Below are positions 26,663-35,037 of a DNA stretch of 64,000 bases, in pieces. The stretch covers positions 62,001 through 126,000 of the forward strand of contig NZ_PVWN01000004.1 of the NCBI RefSeq assembly GCF_003003885.1. Direction: 5' to 3'. The first letter of the stretch is position 1; each line of letters starts with the position of its first letter. Below the pieces are notes generated by a model that made no database searches, was not told the DNA's origin, and was given only the letters and a program-made list of their open reading frames with translations. Origin of the DNA: Chlorogloea sp. CCALA 695. Its GTDB lineage: Bacteria; Cyanobacteriota; Cyanobacteriia; Cyanobacteriales; Chroococcidiopsidaceae. Position numbers and translations under genes: made by a program.

Positions 26663-27649
26663 TTGCAAACACAAACTCTCAAACGCATACGACTAATTAT
26701 TAATCCGGTTTCTGGCAATGACGAGCCTAATTTGATGAAATTGCCAGACATTATTGCGGCGATGGAGGCAGAAGGAATTAGAGCCGATATAGCTTTTACA
26801 GACCCCGATAATTCCCCGGCTTTGATTGCTCTTAAAGCCATTGAGGAAAATTACGAGTTAGTTGTAGTTGCGGGTGGAGATGGTACGGTAGGCGAAGTTG
26901 CCAAGGGGTTGCTGCGATCGCCTATTCCGCTCGGAATTATCCCTATCGGCACGTACAATAATATTGCTCGTAGTTTGAGCATTCCGACCGATTTAGTTGC
27001 AGCTTGTCAGGTAATTGCCCAGGGTCAAATTAAAAGTATCGATGTAGGTCAAGCTAATAACGAACATTACTTTTTTGAAGCGGCGGGAGTTGGGCTAGAT
27101 GCTGCCCTTTTTCCCTTGGGCGAAGAAATCAAAGGCGGTCGGTGGGGACAACTGTTGCAAGCGGCTAGATTAGCAATAGGTTACAAACCACAACGGCTAA
27201 GAATTGAATTTGACCGCCCCATAGCGGCGGCTCGTGTACCGCCTCTAAAACGACGGTTTGGGAGACAAAAGCCCCTTGCTAGGCGCGAATTGAGGCTGTC
27301 AGCGCTATTAGTTGTAGTTGCCAATGGAGCTTATTACGGTACTGGTTTTACTGTTGCTCCCGATGCGGCAATTGATGATGGGTTGCTCACAATTAGTATT
27401 TTCCGCAACTTTAGCAAATGGGAACTGATGCGTCACTTTTGGGCAATTAGCAAAGGTCAGCGTCATTACAGCCCCAAAATAGAAACGTATCGGGTTGCGG
27501 AAGTCAGCTTTACTTCTGATGTCAATATACCAGTTCACATTGATGGTCATCCCATTGGAGAATTACCTGTAACCCTGAAAGCAGTTAAAGATATGCTTAA
27601 AGTTATTGTGCCAAAAACTACTGTAATTTTACCCATTTCTGGGACTTAG
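26663..27649 (+). CDS. YegS/DagK-type lipid kinase
   Basis: A 328-residue diacylglycerol-kinase-like protein. RLIINPVSGNDEP opens the fold, VVVAGGDGTVGEVAKGLL (near residues 73-90) is the ATP motif, GIIPIGTYNNIARSL the substrate-side loop, and VHIDGHPIGELPVTL the family end. It probably phosphorylates diacylglycerol or a related lipid at the membrane. An arginine/lysine-rich insertion lies near residues 180-215 (RPIAAARVPPLKRRFGRQKP). The start is TTG at 26663; the DNA offers no ATG in range. Confidence 0.87.
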   Translation: MQTQTLKRIRLIINPVSGNDEPNLMKLPDIIAAMEAEGIRADIAFTDPDNSPALIALKAIEENYELVVVAGGDGTVGEVAKGLLRSPIPLGIIPIGTYNNIARSLSIPTDLVAACQVIAQGQIKSIDVGQANNEHYFFEAAGVGLDAALFPLGEEIKGGRWGQLLQAARLAIGYKPQRLRIEFDRPIAAARVPPLKRRFGRQKPLARRELRLSALLVVVANGAYYGTGFTVAPDAAIDDGLLTISIFRNFSKWELMRHFWAISKGQRHYSPKIETYRVAEVSFTSDVNIPVHIDGHPIGELPVTLKAVKDMLKVIVPKTTVILPISGT

Positions 27650-27749
27650 GGGTTTAAAAGCGATTGCTCTTTAGTAAGTTATTAAAAACGCATCTTACAT
27701 AAATTACGATTATTCGTGCGATCGCAACCCAAAAGCTATTGAGCGTAGG

Positions 27750-27771
27750 TCATACTTCAACTAACGTATGA
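27750..27771. promoter_or_regulatory. Candidate operator of the AbrB/PIN operon
   Basis: tcatac (27750-27755) and gtatga (27766-27771) form a perfect 6-bp inverted repeat with a 10-base spacer, ending 10 bases before the antitoxin ATG. AbrB-type antitoxins usually repress their own operon by binding such a site. No binding data. Confidence 0.4.
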
Positions 27772-27781
27772 TGAAAAACCA

Positions 27782-28015
27782 ATGTCTAAAACAAAAGTTG
27801 GGGGGCGTTACCAAGTTGTTGTACCTAAAGAAATTCGAGAAGCGCTTAACCTAAAACCTGGAGACTATCTAGAAGTCAAAGTTGTAGACGGGACAGTAGT
27901 AATGATTCCTCAAGCCTCTTATACTTCGCGGCTTTTTGGCAAACATCGAGAAATTTGGCAACAAGAAGATGCAGTAACCTATGTACGGCGCGAACGAGAA
28001 TCATGGCGCGATTAA
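27782..28015 (+). CDS. AbrB/MazE/SpoVT-domain antitoxin
   Basis: A 77-residue DNA-binding antitoxin. The swapped-hairpin AbrB fold is visible in VGGRYQVVVPKEIREALNLK and PGDYLEVKVVDGTVVMIP (residues 5-42). A C-terminal tail (about 43-77, with RLFGKHREIWQQ) would wrap the toxin. The stop overlaps the toxin ATG by 13 bases, as expected in a toxin-antitoxin operon with coupled translation. An inverted repeat just upstream may be its own operator. Confidence 0.88.
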   Translation: MSKTKVGGRYQVVVPKEIREALNLKPGDYLEVKVVDGTVVMIPQASYTSRLFGKHREIWQQEDAVTYVRRERESWRD

Positions 28016-28449
28016 CAGACTTGCATGGGTGTAAGGTTGGTTTAGATACCGCCGTGTTTATCTATGCTTTGGAAGGTCATGTTACTTTTAGAACTCTCGC
28101 TATTAAGCTATTTGAACAAATTGAGCAAGGAGCAATTAAAGCCTCCGCTTGCGATCTAGGGCTGGCGGAGTTGATGGTTAAGCCTCTACGATTGGGTCAA
28201 CAAGCGATCGCGCAGGAGTACGCTAAAGACTTACCTCAGTTTCCTAACTTAAATTTTTGTGCCATAACTCAAGCGATCGTGATTGCGGCAGTACGGCTAC
28301 GAGGTAGCAGTAAATTGGGTTTAATCAATGCGCTTCATCTCGCCGCTACAAGTGCCGATGGTTGCACAGTCTTTATTACTAACGACACAGTAATTCAGCA
28401 TCCAGATTCAAAATTGACAATTCTTTTGTTGTCCGATCTTCAGGTGTAA
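28003..28449 (+). CDS. PIN-domain toxin (VapC-like)
   Basis: A 148-residue PIN-domain ribonuclease partner of the AbrB antitoxin. GLDTAVFIYALEGH holds the first Asp, AELMVKPL the conserved Glu and VFITND the last Asp. At the usual third site (xxDAxHLA) the sequence is LINALHLAAT, with Asn in place of Asp, which may weaken metal binding. The ATG at 28003, inside the antitoxin gene, is the family start; the longer frame from 27955 is a run-on. It ends convergently with a universal stress gene. Confidence 0.85.
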   Translation: MARLTDLHGCKVGLDTAVFIYALEGHVTFRTLAIKLFEQIEQGAIKASACDLGLAELMVKPLRLGQQAIAQEYAKDLPQFPNLNFCAITQAIVIAAVRLRGSSKLGLINALHLAATSADGCTVFITNDTVIQHPDSKLTILLLSDLQV

Positions 28450-28540
28450 GCGTTGTTTGCTAGGTACGATCACGTTGAATTGAATTGCTTACGCGATCGC
28501 ACAACCGCCGAACTTTCCGCCATCAATCTGTAGGTTCATC

Positions 28541-29065
28541 TTAAGTTGAACTAACTATCGCTTGTTTTGTTTCAGCATCAGATTCCTTATCAACCAAATG
28601 CTGCACAACTAAAACTGAACAACAAGCATGATGAAGAACATAATTGCTTACACTTCCTAAAATCAACTCATTTATACCCGATCTCCCTCTACGCCCCATA
28701 ACTATAAGATCGGCTGACCAGTTAAGAGCTAAATCACAGATAGTTTGACCTGGGCTGCCGTGATTTTGACTAAATTCTGTACTAACTCCGGCACTAATTG
28801 CTTGAGAAGCAAGGATTTGTAAGAGTTTTAAACCTTGATTTTCAAATTCCTTATATTGTTGTTGATAAATTTCCAGCGCTTTACTACTTAGTCCTGTATA
28901 GTACTCTCTCCCGAAACTTGTAGGCATTGGCATTCCCTCTTCATAAGATAAAACGTGCAGCAACATCATACTCGCCCCTGTACTTTTAGCTAAATCAAGA
29001 GCTTTATCGAAAATAGTCTTACCCGTTGGAGAGGAGTCAATAGCCACTAAAACTTTTGCAAACAT
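28541..29065 (-). CDS. Universal stress protein (UspA family)
   Basis: A 174-residue single USP domain. VLVAIDSSPTGKTIFDKAL begins the fold, and VMGRRGRSGINELILGSVSN is the G-x2-G-x9-GS ATP-binding motif. An insert of about 35 residues (40-80) follows the first strand, as in cyanobacterial Usp proteins. It is cytosolic, binds ATP, and helps in stress tolerance by an unclear route. Downstream it converges on the PIN toxin. Confidence 0.9.
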   Translation of the reverse strand: MFAKVLVAIDSSPTGKTIFDKALDLAKSTGASMMLLHVLSYEEGMPMPTSFGREYYTGLSSKALEIYQQQYKEFENQGLKLLQILASQAISAGVSTEFSQNHGSPGQTICDLALNWSADLIVMGRRGRSGINELILGSVSNYVLHHACCSVLVVQHLVDKESDAETKQAIVSST

Positions 29066-29202
29066 AATAAAGTTTCTCCCAATTATTTTAAGTGAGGTTT
29101 TCTTTTCTTATTGTTTTGTAATCTTGCAACTTTCTATTTTTTGCTTAAAAGTATGTTGCTTTACTCAAGGCTACAAAAAGCTGATGATTTTGTAATATTC
29201 GC

Positions 29203-29343
29203 TTAGTAAATGTAGGAAAATCTAACCATCATTAATACTAATCCTACTAACATACAAACCCAAATTATTAACGAACCCCAGCTAACAGACTGACCTAACC
29301 ACGGGGGCTGTGTATTCTCACTCACCTTTTTGAGGATAGCCAT
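29203..29343 (-). CDS. Small single-helix membrane protein
   Basis: A 46-residue protein. The translation is MAILKKVSENTQPPWLGQSV, then SWGSLIIWVCMLVGLVLMMV and RFSYIY. The first 20 residues are polar and the next about 22 form one membrane helix. GGAGG lies seven bases before the ATG, a strong ribosome-binding site, which is the main reason to believe it. I do not recognise the family; it is not PsbI-, PetM- or Hli-like (no ExxNGR motif). It sits 137 bases before the universal stress gene on the same strand. Confidence 0.6.
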   Translation of the reverse strand: MAILKKVSENTQPPWLGQSVSWGSLIIWVCMLVGLVLMMVRFSYIY

Positions 29344-29626
29344 TTGTCTTCCTCCATATCTATACATTCTTAATTTTTAATTTAACCTAAAGGAGCTAAC
29401 CAAGACGTTATTTGTAATGAAAATTAAACCCAACCAGTAATGAAATTTTAAATTTATATAATTTTTATCTAAAAGCGGCTTTTTAAACTTACAGCCATTA
29501 TCTTTCTAAAAAATCGCCCCCATAGTAATTACAGGTGCGATTTTATTTTAGATATTAAATCAGTGAGTAAAGGCGGTAAATCTGAAACTTTAATCGGAGT
29601 AAAATACATTTTGTGTTGCCATTATC

Positions 29627-29938
29627 CTATACGCTGGCGCTACATCTATCTAACTGCGTATTTGCTCTATAGTTAATGGCTTGATTAGATTCTACGGAAG
29701 ACTGACTTATTTCACAAGTTAGAGGTCGTACCGTTACTACAGGCATTGCATCAGGCAGATTCATCATATCCTCTAGATTTTCCCACGAAGGAGCAAAAGC
29801 GGCGATCGCTAAATGACAAGCTTTCCAACCTGCGTGAACTGCTCCATCCAGCAATTGGCACGTACCACCACGTCGTCCTTCTGACTTGTAATAACGACAA
29901 TAACGGCAAGTAGATACAAGGCTGTTTGAGGTTTTCAT
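29627..29938 (-). CDS. Small cysteine-rich cyanobacterial protein
   Basis: A 103-residue protein. CRYCRYYKSEGRRGGTCQLL then AVHAGWKACHLAIAAFAP contains four cysteines (C-x2-C, then two singles) before a conserved Trp-Lys-Ala-Cys. The spacing suggests a metal or iron-sulfur site, in the style of small cyanobacterial proteins I have seen only as hypothetical. The C-terminal 40 residues are polar. The ATG has only a weak ribosome-binding site. An imperfect hairpin lies about 85 bases after the stop (29510-29544). Confidence 0.65.
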   Translation of the reverse strand: MKTSNSLVSTCRYCRYYKSEGRRGGTCQLLDGAVHAGWKACHLAIAAFAPSWENLEDMMNLPDAMPVVTVRPLTCEISQSSVESNQAINYRANTQLDRCSASV

Positions 29939-30429
29939 AAAAGATTTACTGACGAACTATCTATACCTTGTATTTTGCCTCTATAAGTAAACAGTCTTTT
30001 CTCGATCAAAGCATTACGAGATACTGTTTGTAGCGATCCCTAGGCATAATTTACTTCATACTTTCTTTAGATTCTTGTGAGATTACACAGATTTTTAGTA
30101 ATATTTCTCTACAAAGTATCTTTCTAATTAGAAATGTAAACTAAATAAAGCGGGGATCAACGCTAAACAATTGCTAGTTAGTGTAAAGTTAAGTGCAATT
30201 TGCTAAAACCATATATTAAGAAAACGTAAAATTAAGCGAATATCTAATCAAAATAAGTCCATAAAATCGCTGTTTTTCCGTGTTTTCTGGGTTGCACTTA
30301 GGGAAAACTTAAAGCTTTAGAATTAAAGAATCAGTAACTTTACGGAGGGGGTAAATAGATAATAGCTAGGAGTATTCCTATAGATATACTCACTAAATTT
30401 ATAACTGCACGCTTTGGCAATTTTTAATT
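29939..30429. other. Long non-coding stretch
   Basis: No credible coding frame is seen on either strand. It is AT-rich. A 9-bp inverted repeat (taagtgcaa at 30190-30198 and ttgcactta at 30292-30300) could close a structured RNA, and a smaller hairpin gagtat/atactc lies near 30370. It may hold the promoter of the cysteine-rich gene, small RNAs, or only spacer. Confidence 0.35.
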
Positions 30430-30472
30430 AAAAAGCTTGTCGTCAATGGTAAGGAATGACGACAAGCTTTTT
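30430..30472 (-). terminator. Strong hairpin terminator
   Basis: aaaaagcttgtcgtca (30430-30445) and its exact complement (30457-30472) form a 16-bp stem with an 11-base loop. Read on the minus strand the stem ends in a T run and continues AT-rich, as a Rho-independent terminator. It lies 60 bases after the stop of the 30533-30718 gene. Confidence 0.8.
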
Positions 30473-30532
30473 AAATGAGTAATTGAGATAAGTTGTTATT
30501 GCTGATATTTAGCAACTTACCAAGTAATAGGC

Positions 30533-30718
30533 TTAGTTTAGGGCAATGCCCGGGCGATCGCTATTGTTACGGCTAGAATAATTGCGATCATCAATCGAGT
30601 TTTCTATCCCATCAAGACCTACTTCAGCGGCGGTACGATTGAGCATTGATTGCTGACGATTCTTAACGATGTGATGGTGACGCATCATCAAAGCGCGGGC
30701 TTGTTCTTGGGTAGACAT
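30533..30718 (-). CDS. Conserved small cyanobacterial hypothetical protein
   Basis: A 61-residue polar protein. ARALMMRHHHIVKNRQQSML and NRTAAEVGLDG have the look of a small family widely seen in cyanobacteria; function is unknown. The His triple and basic helix could touch nucleic acid (inference). GAGGA lies nine bases before the ATG, and the strong terminator downstream supports a real short transcript. It is divergent from ffh across 232 bases. Confidence 0.65.
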   Translation of the reverse strand: MSTQEQARALMMRHHHIVKNRQQSMLNRTAAEVGLDGIENSIDDRNYSSRNNSDRPGIALN

Positions 30719-30950
30719 AATCGGATTCCTCTTTTTCTAGAAGTGTGATGGTGTTTTTTGCTTATGTTCTTACTATATCAAATAAATTCTGTAGCATAAA
30801 CTACCGAATTAAAAATTTAACATAACTTTACAATATCTACAGATTCTCAGAGCAGTCAACAATTAGATAAACAAAAGATTTAACCTGGTATATAGCAGAC
30901 AAGAGTTTGATGTCTGCCAAACATCTATTAATAAACGTATTTGACGAACT

Positions 30951-32390
30951 ATGTTTGATGCACTATCTGACCGTTTAGAATCTGCTTGGAAAAAGTTACG
31001 AGGTCAAGACAAAATTACCTCTGCAAATATTCAAGAGGCGCTGAAGGAAGTCCGCCGCGCGCTTTTGGAAGCAGACGTTAACTTGCAAGTAGTTAAAGAC
31101 TTTATTGTTGGGGTGGAAACAAAAGCCCAAGGAGCAGAAGTTGTATCGGGGGTTAGACCCGATCAGCAGTTTATCAAAATTGTCTACGACGAACTGCTAG
31201 CAGTCATGGGAGAAACTAACGTCCCGTTAGCAAAAGCCGATACAGCCCCAACAATCGTTTTAATGGCTGGATTGCAAGGAACAGGTAAAACTACCGCCAC
31301 AGCTAAGTTAGCGCTTCATCTCAAAAAAATTAATCGTAGCTGCTTATTAGTAGCTACAGATATTTATCGCCCCGCAGCGATCGATCAATTGGTAACTTTG
31401 GGTAAGCAAATTCAAGTACCTGTCTTTGAAATGGGTACGGGCGCTGACCCCGTAGAAATTGCTAAACGCGGTGTAGAACAAGCTAAAGCTCAAGGAGTTG
31501 ACACCGTAATTATCGATACGGCGGGGCGCTTGCAAATTGATGTAGACATGATGGGAGAACTAGCCCGGATTAAAGCTGCCGTACAGCCCCAAGAAACGCT
31601 GCTAGTAGTAGATGCGATGACGGGTCAGGAGGCGGCAAATTTGACGCGCACGTTTCACGAGCAAATCGGAATTACGGGGGCAATTTTAACCAAATTAGAC
31701 GGCGATAGTCGAGGCGGGGCGGCGCTTTCAGTGCGTCAAATTTCCGGTCAGCCGATTAAGTTTGTAGGGGTAGGGGAAAAAGTAGAGGCATTGCAACCAT
31801 TTTATCCCGATCGCATGGCATCGCGGATTTTGGGTATGGGAGACGTGCTAACCCTGGTAGAAAAAGCCCAAGAAGAAATCGATCTTGCCGATGCGGAGCA
31901 AATGCAGCAGAAAATGCTCTCGGCAAAGTTTGACTTTACCGATTTTCTGAAGCAAATGCGGTTGTTGAAAAATATGGGTTCGCTGGGGGGGATTATGAAA
32001 ATGATTCCCGGTATGAATAAGCTCAACTCTGACCAGCTAAAGCAGGGCGAAACCCAGCTAAAACGCTGTGAAGCGATGATTAAATCAATGACAACTCAAG
32101 AGCGCAAAGATCCAGATATTTTAGCAAGTTCACCAAGTCGGCGGCGGCGAATTGCTGGCGGGTCGGGTTATAAAGAAAGCGATGTAGCGAAGTTAGTCAG
32201 TGATTTTCAAAAAATGCGGACGATGATGCAGCAAATGACTCAGGGCGGCTTTCCAGGAATGTTTGGGGGGATGGGCAATCCAGCCGCCGCAGGCAATCGT
32301 CCGGCTCAAGCAGGTTGGCGTGGCTATAACGATCCTGGGGGCAAAAAGAAGAAAAAAGAGAAAAAGAAAAAAGGCTTTGGTACTTTGTAG
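30951..32390 (+). CDS. ffh: Signal recognition particle protein
   Basis: A 479-residue SRP54. The N domain (1-90) is followed by the GTPase G domain with GLQGTGKTTATAKLAL (G1), VIIDTAGRLQIDV (G3) and TKLDGDSRGGAAL (G4). The C-terminal M domain (about 300-430) is rich in Met and binds SRP RNA and signal sequences. The last 20 residues are a lysine run (KKKKKEKKKKGFG), as in cyanobacteria. It directs membrane proteins to the translocon. No SRP RNA gene was seen nearby. Confidence 0.97.
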   Translation: MFDALSDRLESAWKKLRGQDKITSANIQEALKEVRRALLEADVNLQVVKDFIVGVETKAQGAEVVSGVRPDQQFIKIVYDELLAVMGETNVPLAKADTAPTIVLMAGLQGTGKTTATAKLALHLKKINRSCLLVATDIYRPAAIDQLVTLGKQIQVPVFEMGTGADPVEIAKRGVEQAKAQGVDTVIIDTAGRLQIDVDMMGELARIKAAVQPQETLLVVDAMTGQEAANLTRTFHEQIGITGAILTKLDGDSRGGAALSVRQISGQPIKFVGVGEKVEALQPFYPDRMASRILGMGDVLTLVEKAQEEIDLADAEQMQQKMLSAKFDFTDFLKQMRLLKNMGSLGGIMKMIPGMNKLNSDQLKQGETQLKRCEAMIKSMTTQERKDPDILASSPSRRRRIAGGSGYKESDVAKLVSDFQKMRTMMQQMTQGGFPGMFGGMGNPAAAGNRPAQAGWRGYNDPGGKKKKKEKKKKGFGTL

Positions 32391-32399
32391 GGTAGAGTC

Positions 32400-32427
32400 G
32401 GCGATCGCATTACTAGATGCGATCGCC
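32400..32427 (+). terminator. HIP1-built hairpin after ffh
   Basis: ggcgatcgcat and atgcgatcgcc form an 11-bp perfect stem with a six-base loop, 10 bases after the ffh stop. Each arm contains one HIP1 octamer. No T tract follows, so termination is only likely. Confidence 0.45.
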
Positions 32428-32515
32428 TATTCCTAAAAAATATCTAAGTAAATTCTACCTAGTCATTCCCAAACTGCGGCAACACAGTTGAACAAGCTCG
32501 TTTTAGGGTAAAAAA

Positions 32516-32689
32516 GTGTTGCAGGTTTCAATATTTGTTTGTGTTGGCTGGATTTTATCAGTATGTCTGCATGAATTTGACCATGCCATAGTTGCCTATT
32601 GGGGTGGTGATACTTCTGTTAAAGACAAAGGCTATCTCACCCTGAATCCGCTCAAATACACAAATATCAACCTTTGTTTAGACAAATAG
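32516..32689 (+). pseudogene. Truncated M50 site-2 protease fragment
   Basis: A 57-codon frame from a GTG start reads VSIFVCVGWILSVCLHEFDH, then AIVAYWGGDTSVKDKGYLTL and NPLKYT. This is the N-terminal end of cyanobacterial site-2 proteases, which run on for about 200 residues with membrane helices. The zinc motif HExxH survives (HEFDH, where HEFGH is usual), but a stop at 32687-32689 ends the frame just after the LNPLKYT block. The rest of the gene is absent. It is a 3'-truncated remnant, though a short peptide could still be made. Confidence 0.8.
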
Positions 32690-32780
32690 TAAAAACCTAG
32701 GTATTAATTTTCCTTAATTAGCACTCAAGCGATCGCGATCGCTAAAATAAACTTAAGTTCACTGCTTGAGGATGCCAATT

Positions 32781-33566
32781 ATGACAGGACTCTTCCAATC
32801 ACAAACCTTTCCAGCTACTTTACCTGACCATACGCAGCTACCAGAATCTGACGGTACATTTGTGAAGAACTTTCAAGAACATCCTCAAAGTGTACTGCTG
32901 ACAGATTCAATCGAGCCAATACTGAAACAAATCCATCCCGATGACCAATATTGTATCGGTCAAGATTCTGGCATCTACTGGCGTTTGACGCAGCCCTTAG
33001 AAAGAGGTGTTTTAGCCCCAGACTGGTTTTATGTACCTTTTGTACCCCCAACCCTTAAAGGTCAACTGCGGCGCTCTTATGTATTGTGGCAAGAATACGT
33101 TGCACCCTTAATTGTTTTAGAGTTTGTGAGTGGTAATGGTGCAGCAGAACGCGATCGCACCCCAGGTACAGGCAAGTTTTGGGTATACGAGCAAGGGATT
33201 AGAGTACCTTTTTACGGCATTTATGAAGTTGCAAAGGCTGCGGTGGAAGTCTATCATTTGATTGAAAATTCCTACCACCGCTTAGAAGCAAATGATCGCG
33301 GACATTACTTTATCCCTCAGTTAGGCGCAGAATTAGGCATTTGGCAAGGACATTATTCCAACACCGAATTGCCCTGGCTGCGATGGTGGGACGCTCAAGG
33401 TAATTTATTGCTAACTGGCGCAGAACGAGCAGAAATAGAGTTACAAAGGGCAAATACTGAAACTAATAGAGCAAATACTGAAACTAATAGAGCAAATGCT
33501 GAAGCTCAAAGGGCGGAAAAACTAGCCGCGCAATTAAGAGCGTTGGGGATAGAACCAGAAGAATAA
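32781..33566 (+). CDS. Uma2-family (DUF820) PD-(D/E)XK protein
   Basis: A 261-residue protein of the large cyanobacterial Uma2 family. The core has PDWFYVP and VLEFVSGNG (the last acidic position of the fold), then GKFWVYEQGIRVPFYGIYE, where the Y-x-x-x-G-I-x-E end is typical. Function is unknown; a nuclease fold does not prove nuclease activity. The C-terminus has a heptad-like repeat (RANTETN twice, then a degenerate copy), a possible coiled coil. The ATG at 32781 has GAGG nine bases upstream; a TTG at 32766 is less likely. Confidence 0.8.
   Translation: MTGLFQSQTFPATLPDHTQLPESDGTFVKNFQEHPQSVLLTDSIEPILKQIHPDDQYCIGQDSGIYWRLTQPLERGVLAPDWFYVPFVPPTLKGQLRRSYVLWQEYVAPLIVLEFVSGNGAAERDRTPGTGKFWVYEQGIRVPFYGIYEVAKAAVEVYHLIENSYHRLEANDRGHYFIPQLGAELGIWQGHYSNTELPWLRWWDAQGNLLLTGAERAEIELQRANTETNRANTETNRANAEAQRAEKLAAQLRALGIEPEE
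33450..33512 (+). repeat. 21-bp in-frame tandem repeat in the Uma2 gene
   Basis: Two exact 21-base copies (33450-33470 and 33471-33491, starting gcaaatactgaaactaatag) are followed by a diverged third at 33492-33512. Each encodes seven residues (ANTETNR). Such units expand and contract easily by slippage. Confidence 0.85.
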
Positions 33567-33569
33567 CGA

Positions 33570-34379
33570 TTAGTCTTGTTGACTTGCAAACTGACGCGCA
33601 CCTATAACCGAAAGAGCGATCGCACTTACAAGCAATATCGGGATACTATACCAAGGAAACTCAGATATAGGTAAGTAAGCCGCCGCTCGGAGTCCAATTG
33701 CGGTATAAGTTAGCGGTAATAGATACACTATGGCTTTTAACGCAATCGGTAAGGTAGCTGGATCGAAAAATGTAGCTCCCAAAAATGACATCGGGACAAT
33801 GACAAAGTTGTTGTACAAACCTACACTTTCAAGACTTTGCACGTTTAACCCGACAATGACCCCTAAAGCTGAAAACACCGCACAATTTAGCACCAATAGC
33901 AGCAAAAACAACGGGTTAATAAAGCTCCAAATTTTCCCTGTAAATAGTACCGCAACTAAAATTACAGACCCCGATGTCATTAATCCTCTAACAATTCCTG
34001 CCAGCATTTTACCCACTTGCAACGCCAAGGGATGAATGGGGACTAAGAGTAATTCTTCAAAACTTTTAGTAAACAAGCGATCGCCACAAATAGAAAATGT
34101 TGTCCCCCCAAAACTAATTGTCATCGACGACAGCGCTACCATTCCCGGCAAAATAAATTCTAAATAGCTATCACCAACGGCGGGTTTAGGCAAAGAACTA
34201 CCCAAACCCAAACCAAAAGCAAAAATGTATATGAGCGGAGAAATTAACCCCGAAGCCGCTACTTGAGTAATACGGACGCGCAAATCTAGCCAATCACCCC
34301 AAAATATCGTCAAACTATCAGCAAACAGCGTTCGCCATTGGGAAGAATTGTTGGTTTTGGTTAGAGAAGGCGATCGCAT
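33570..34379 (-). CDS. ABC-2 type transporter permease
   Basis: A 269-residue membrane protein with six predicted helices. An amphipathic N-terminal helix (SLTIFWGDWLDLRVR) precedes the first span, and the C-terminal half has the ABC-2 motif region FFDPATLPIALKAIVYLLPL. This is the permease type of polysaccharide, drug (DrrB) and NodJ exporters. No ATPase gene is adjacent, so the partner must be elsewhere. It ends three bases from the convergent Uma2 gene. Confidence 0.83.
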   Translation of the reverse strand: MRSPSLTKTNNSSQWRTLFADSLTIFWGDWLDLRVRITQVAASGLISPLIYIFAFGLGLGSSLPKPAVGDSYLEFILPGMVALSSMTISFGGTTFSICGDRLFTKSFEELLLVPIHPLALQVGKMLAGIVRGLMTSGSVILVAVLFTGKIWSFINPLFLLLLVLNCAVFSALGVIVGLNVQSLESVGLYNNFVIVPMSFLGATFFDPATLPIALKAIVYLLPLTYTAIGLRAAAYLPISEFPWYSIPILLVSAIALSVIGARQFASQQD

Positions 34380-34500
34380 TTAATTGAAAAATAGTTTACT
34401 TGACTACATAATAACCATTGCTGTTGCGACATCGAGCAATAATAAAATAAGGAGAGTCACTAACCCTCCCTAAAAAACTAGGTGAAATTGATTAAGCAAG

Positions 34501-35037
34501 ATGAGACGTAAATCTGGTAGGTCTACAGTGACAGACAAAAAACCTTTCGCATTTCTACCCGCAAGCGTTAACTACGCCACCATCGCAATTTTGGCGGCGG
34601 TGTTAATCTTAGGAATCGGTATCGGGACAGTTTTTACTTCAGATACGGGAGCAACACCAAATAACGTTAGTTCCAGTATTCAGATCGACCAAGCGGCTCC
34701 CAACCCTGAGGTGTGTATCAATAACGGTGCTAGTGCTATGGTGATGGATGCGCGGTTATTTGTCACCTTGCGACCATTTAAAGTTTATGTCTCCCAACCA
34801 ACTATGCGTCCAGGCTGCGTACTGCGCCAAGCGAACTGGGTAATTTTGGAGCAACGTAACTTAGTCACAGGCGATCAAGTACGCGATTGCAGGCAAAAGT
34901 TAAATACTTTTGGGTATACCGGGGATTTGGGTAGTTCTCCAGCAATTAGCTGTATCTACCAAAGTGAAGACGCGCAGAACTTCTTTATTAATCAACCAGG
35001 AGCGGTTAACGCCCCCACTAATACCGATCAATTCTAG
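34501..35037 (+). CDS. DUF3172 membrane-anchored protein
   Basis: A 178-residue protein. A basic N-terminus (MRRKSGR) precedes a single helix (YATIAILAAVLILGIGIGTV, about 25-44), then a soluble domain with four cysteines (PEVCINNGASAMVMDARLFV, PGCVL, DCRQKL, AISCIY). This is the cyanobacterial DUF3172 family of unknown role. The C-terminal domain is probably outside the cytosol and may be disulfide-bonded. Its stop overlaps the end of the convergent exported-protein gene by four bases. Confidence 0.78.
   Translation: MRRKSGRSTVTDKKPFAFLPASVNYATIAILAAVLILGIGIGTVFTSDTGATPNNVSSSIQIDQAAPNPEVCINNGASAMVMDARLFVTLRPFKVYVSQPTMRPGCVLRQANWVILEQRNLVTGDQVRDCRQKLNTFGYTGDLGSSPAISCIYQSEDAQNFFINQPGAVNAPTNTDQF

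Noticed and set aside
30430-30472. Reading the hairpin as part of a plus-strand small RNA
   Set aside because: The position just after the 30533-30718 gene explains it more simply as that gene's terminator.
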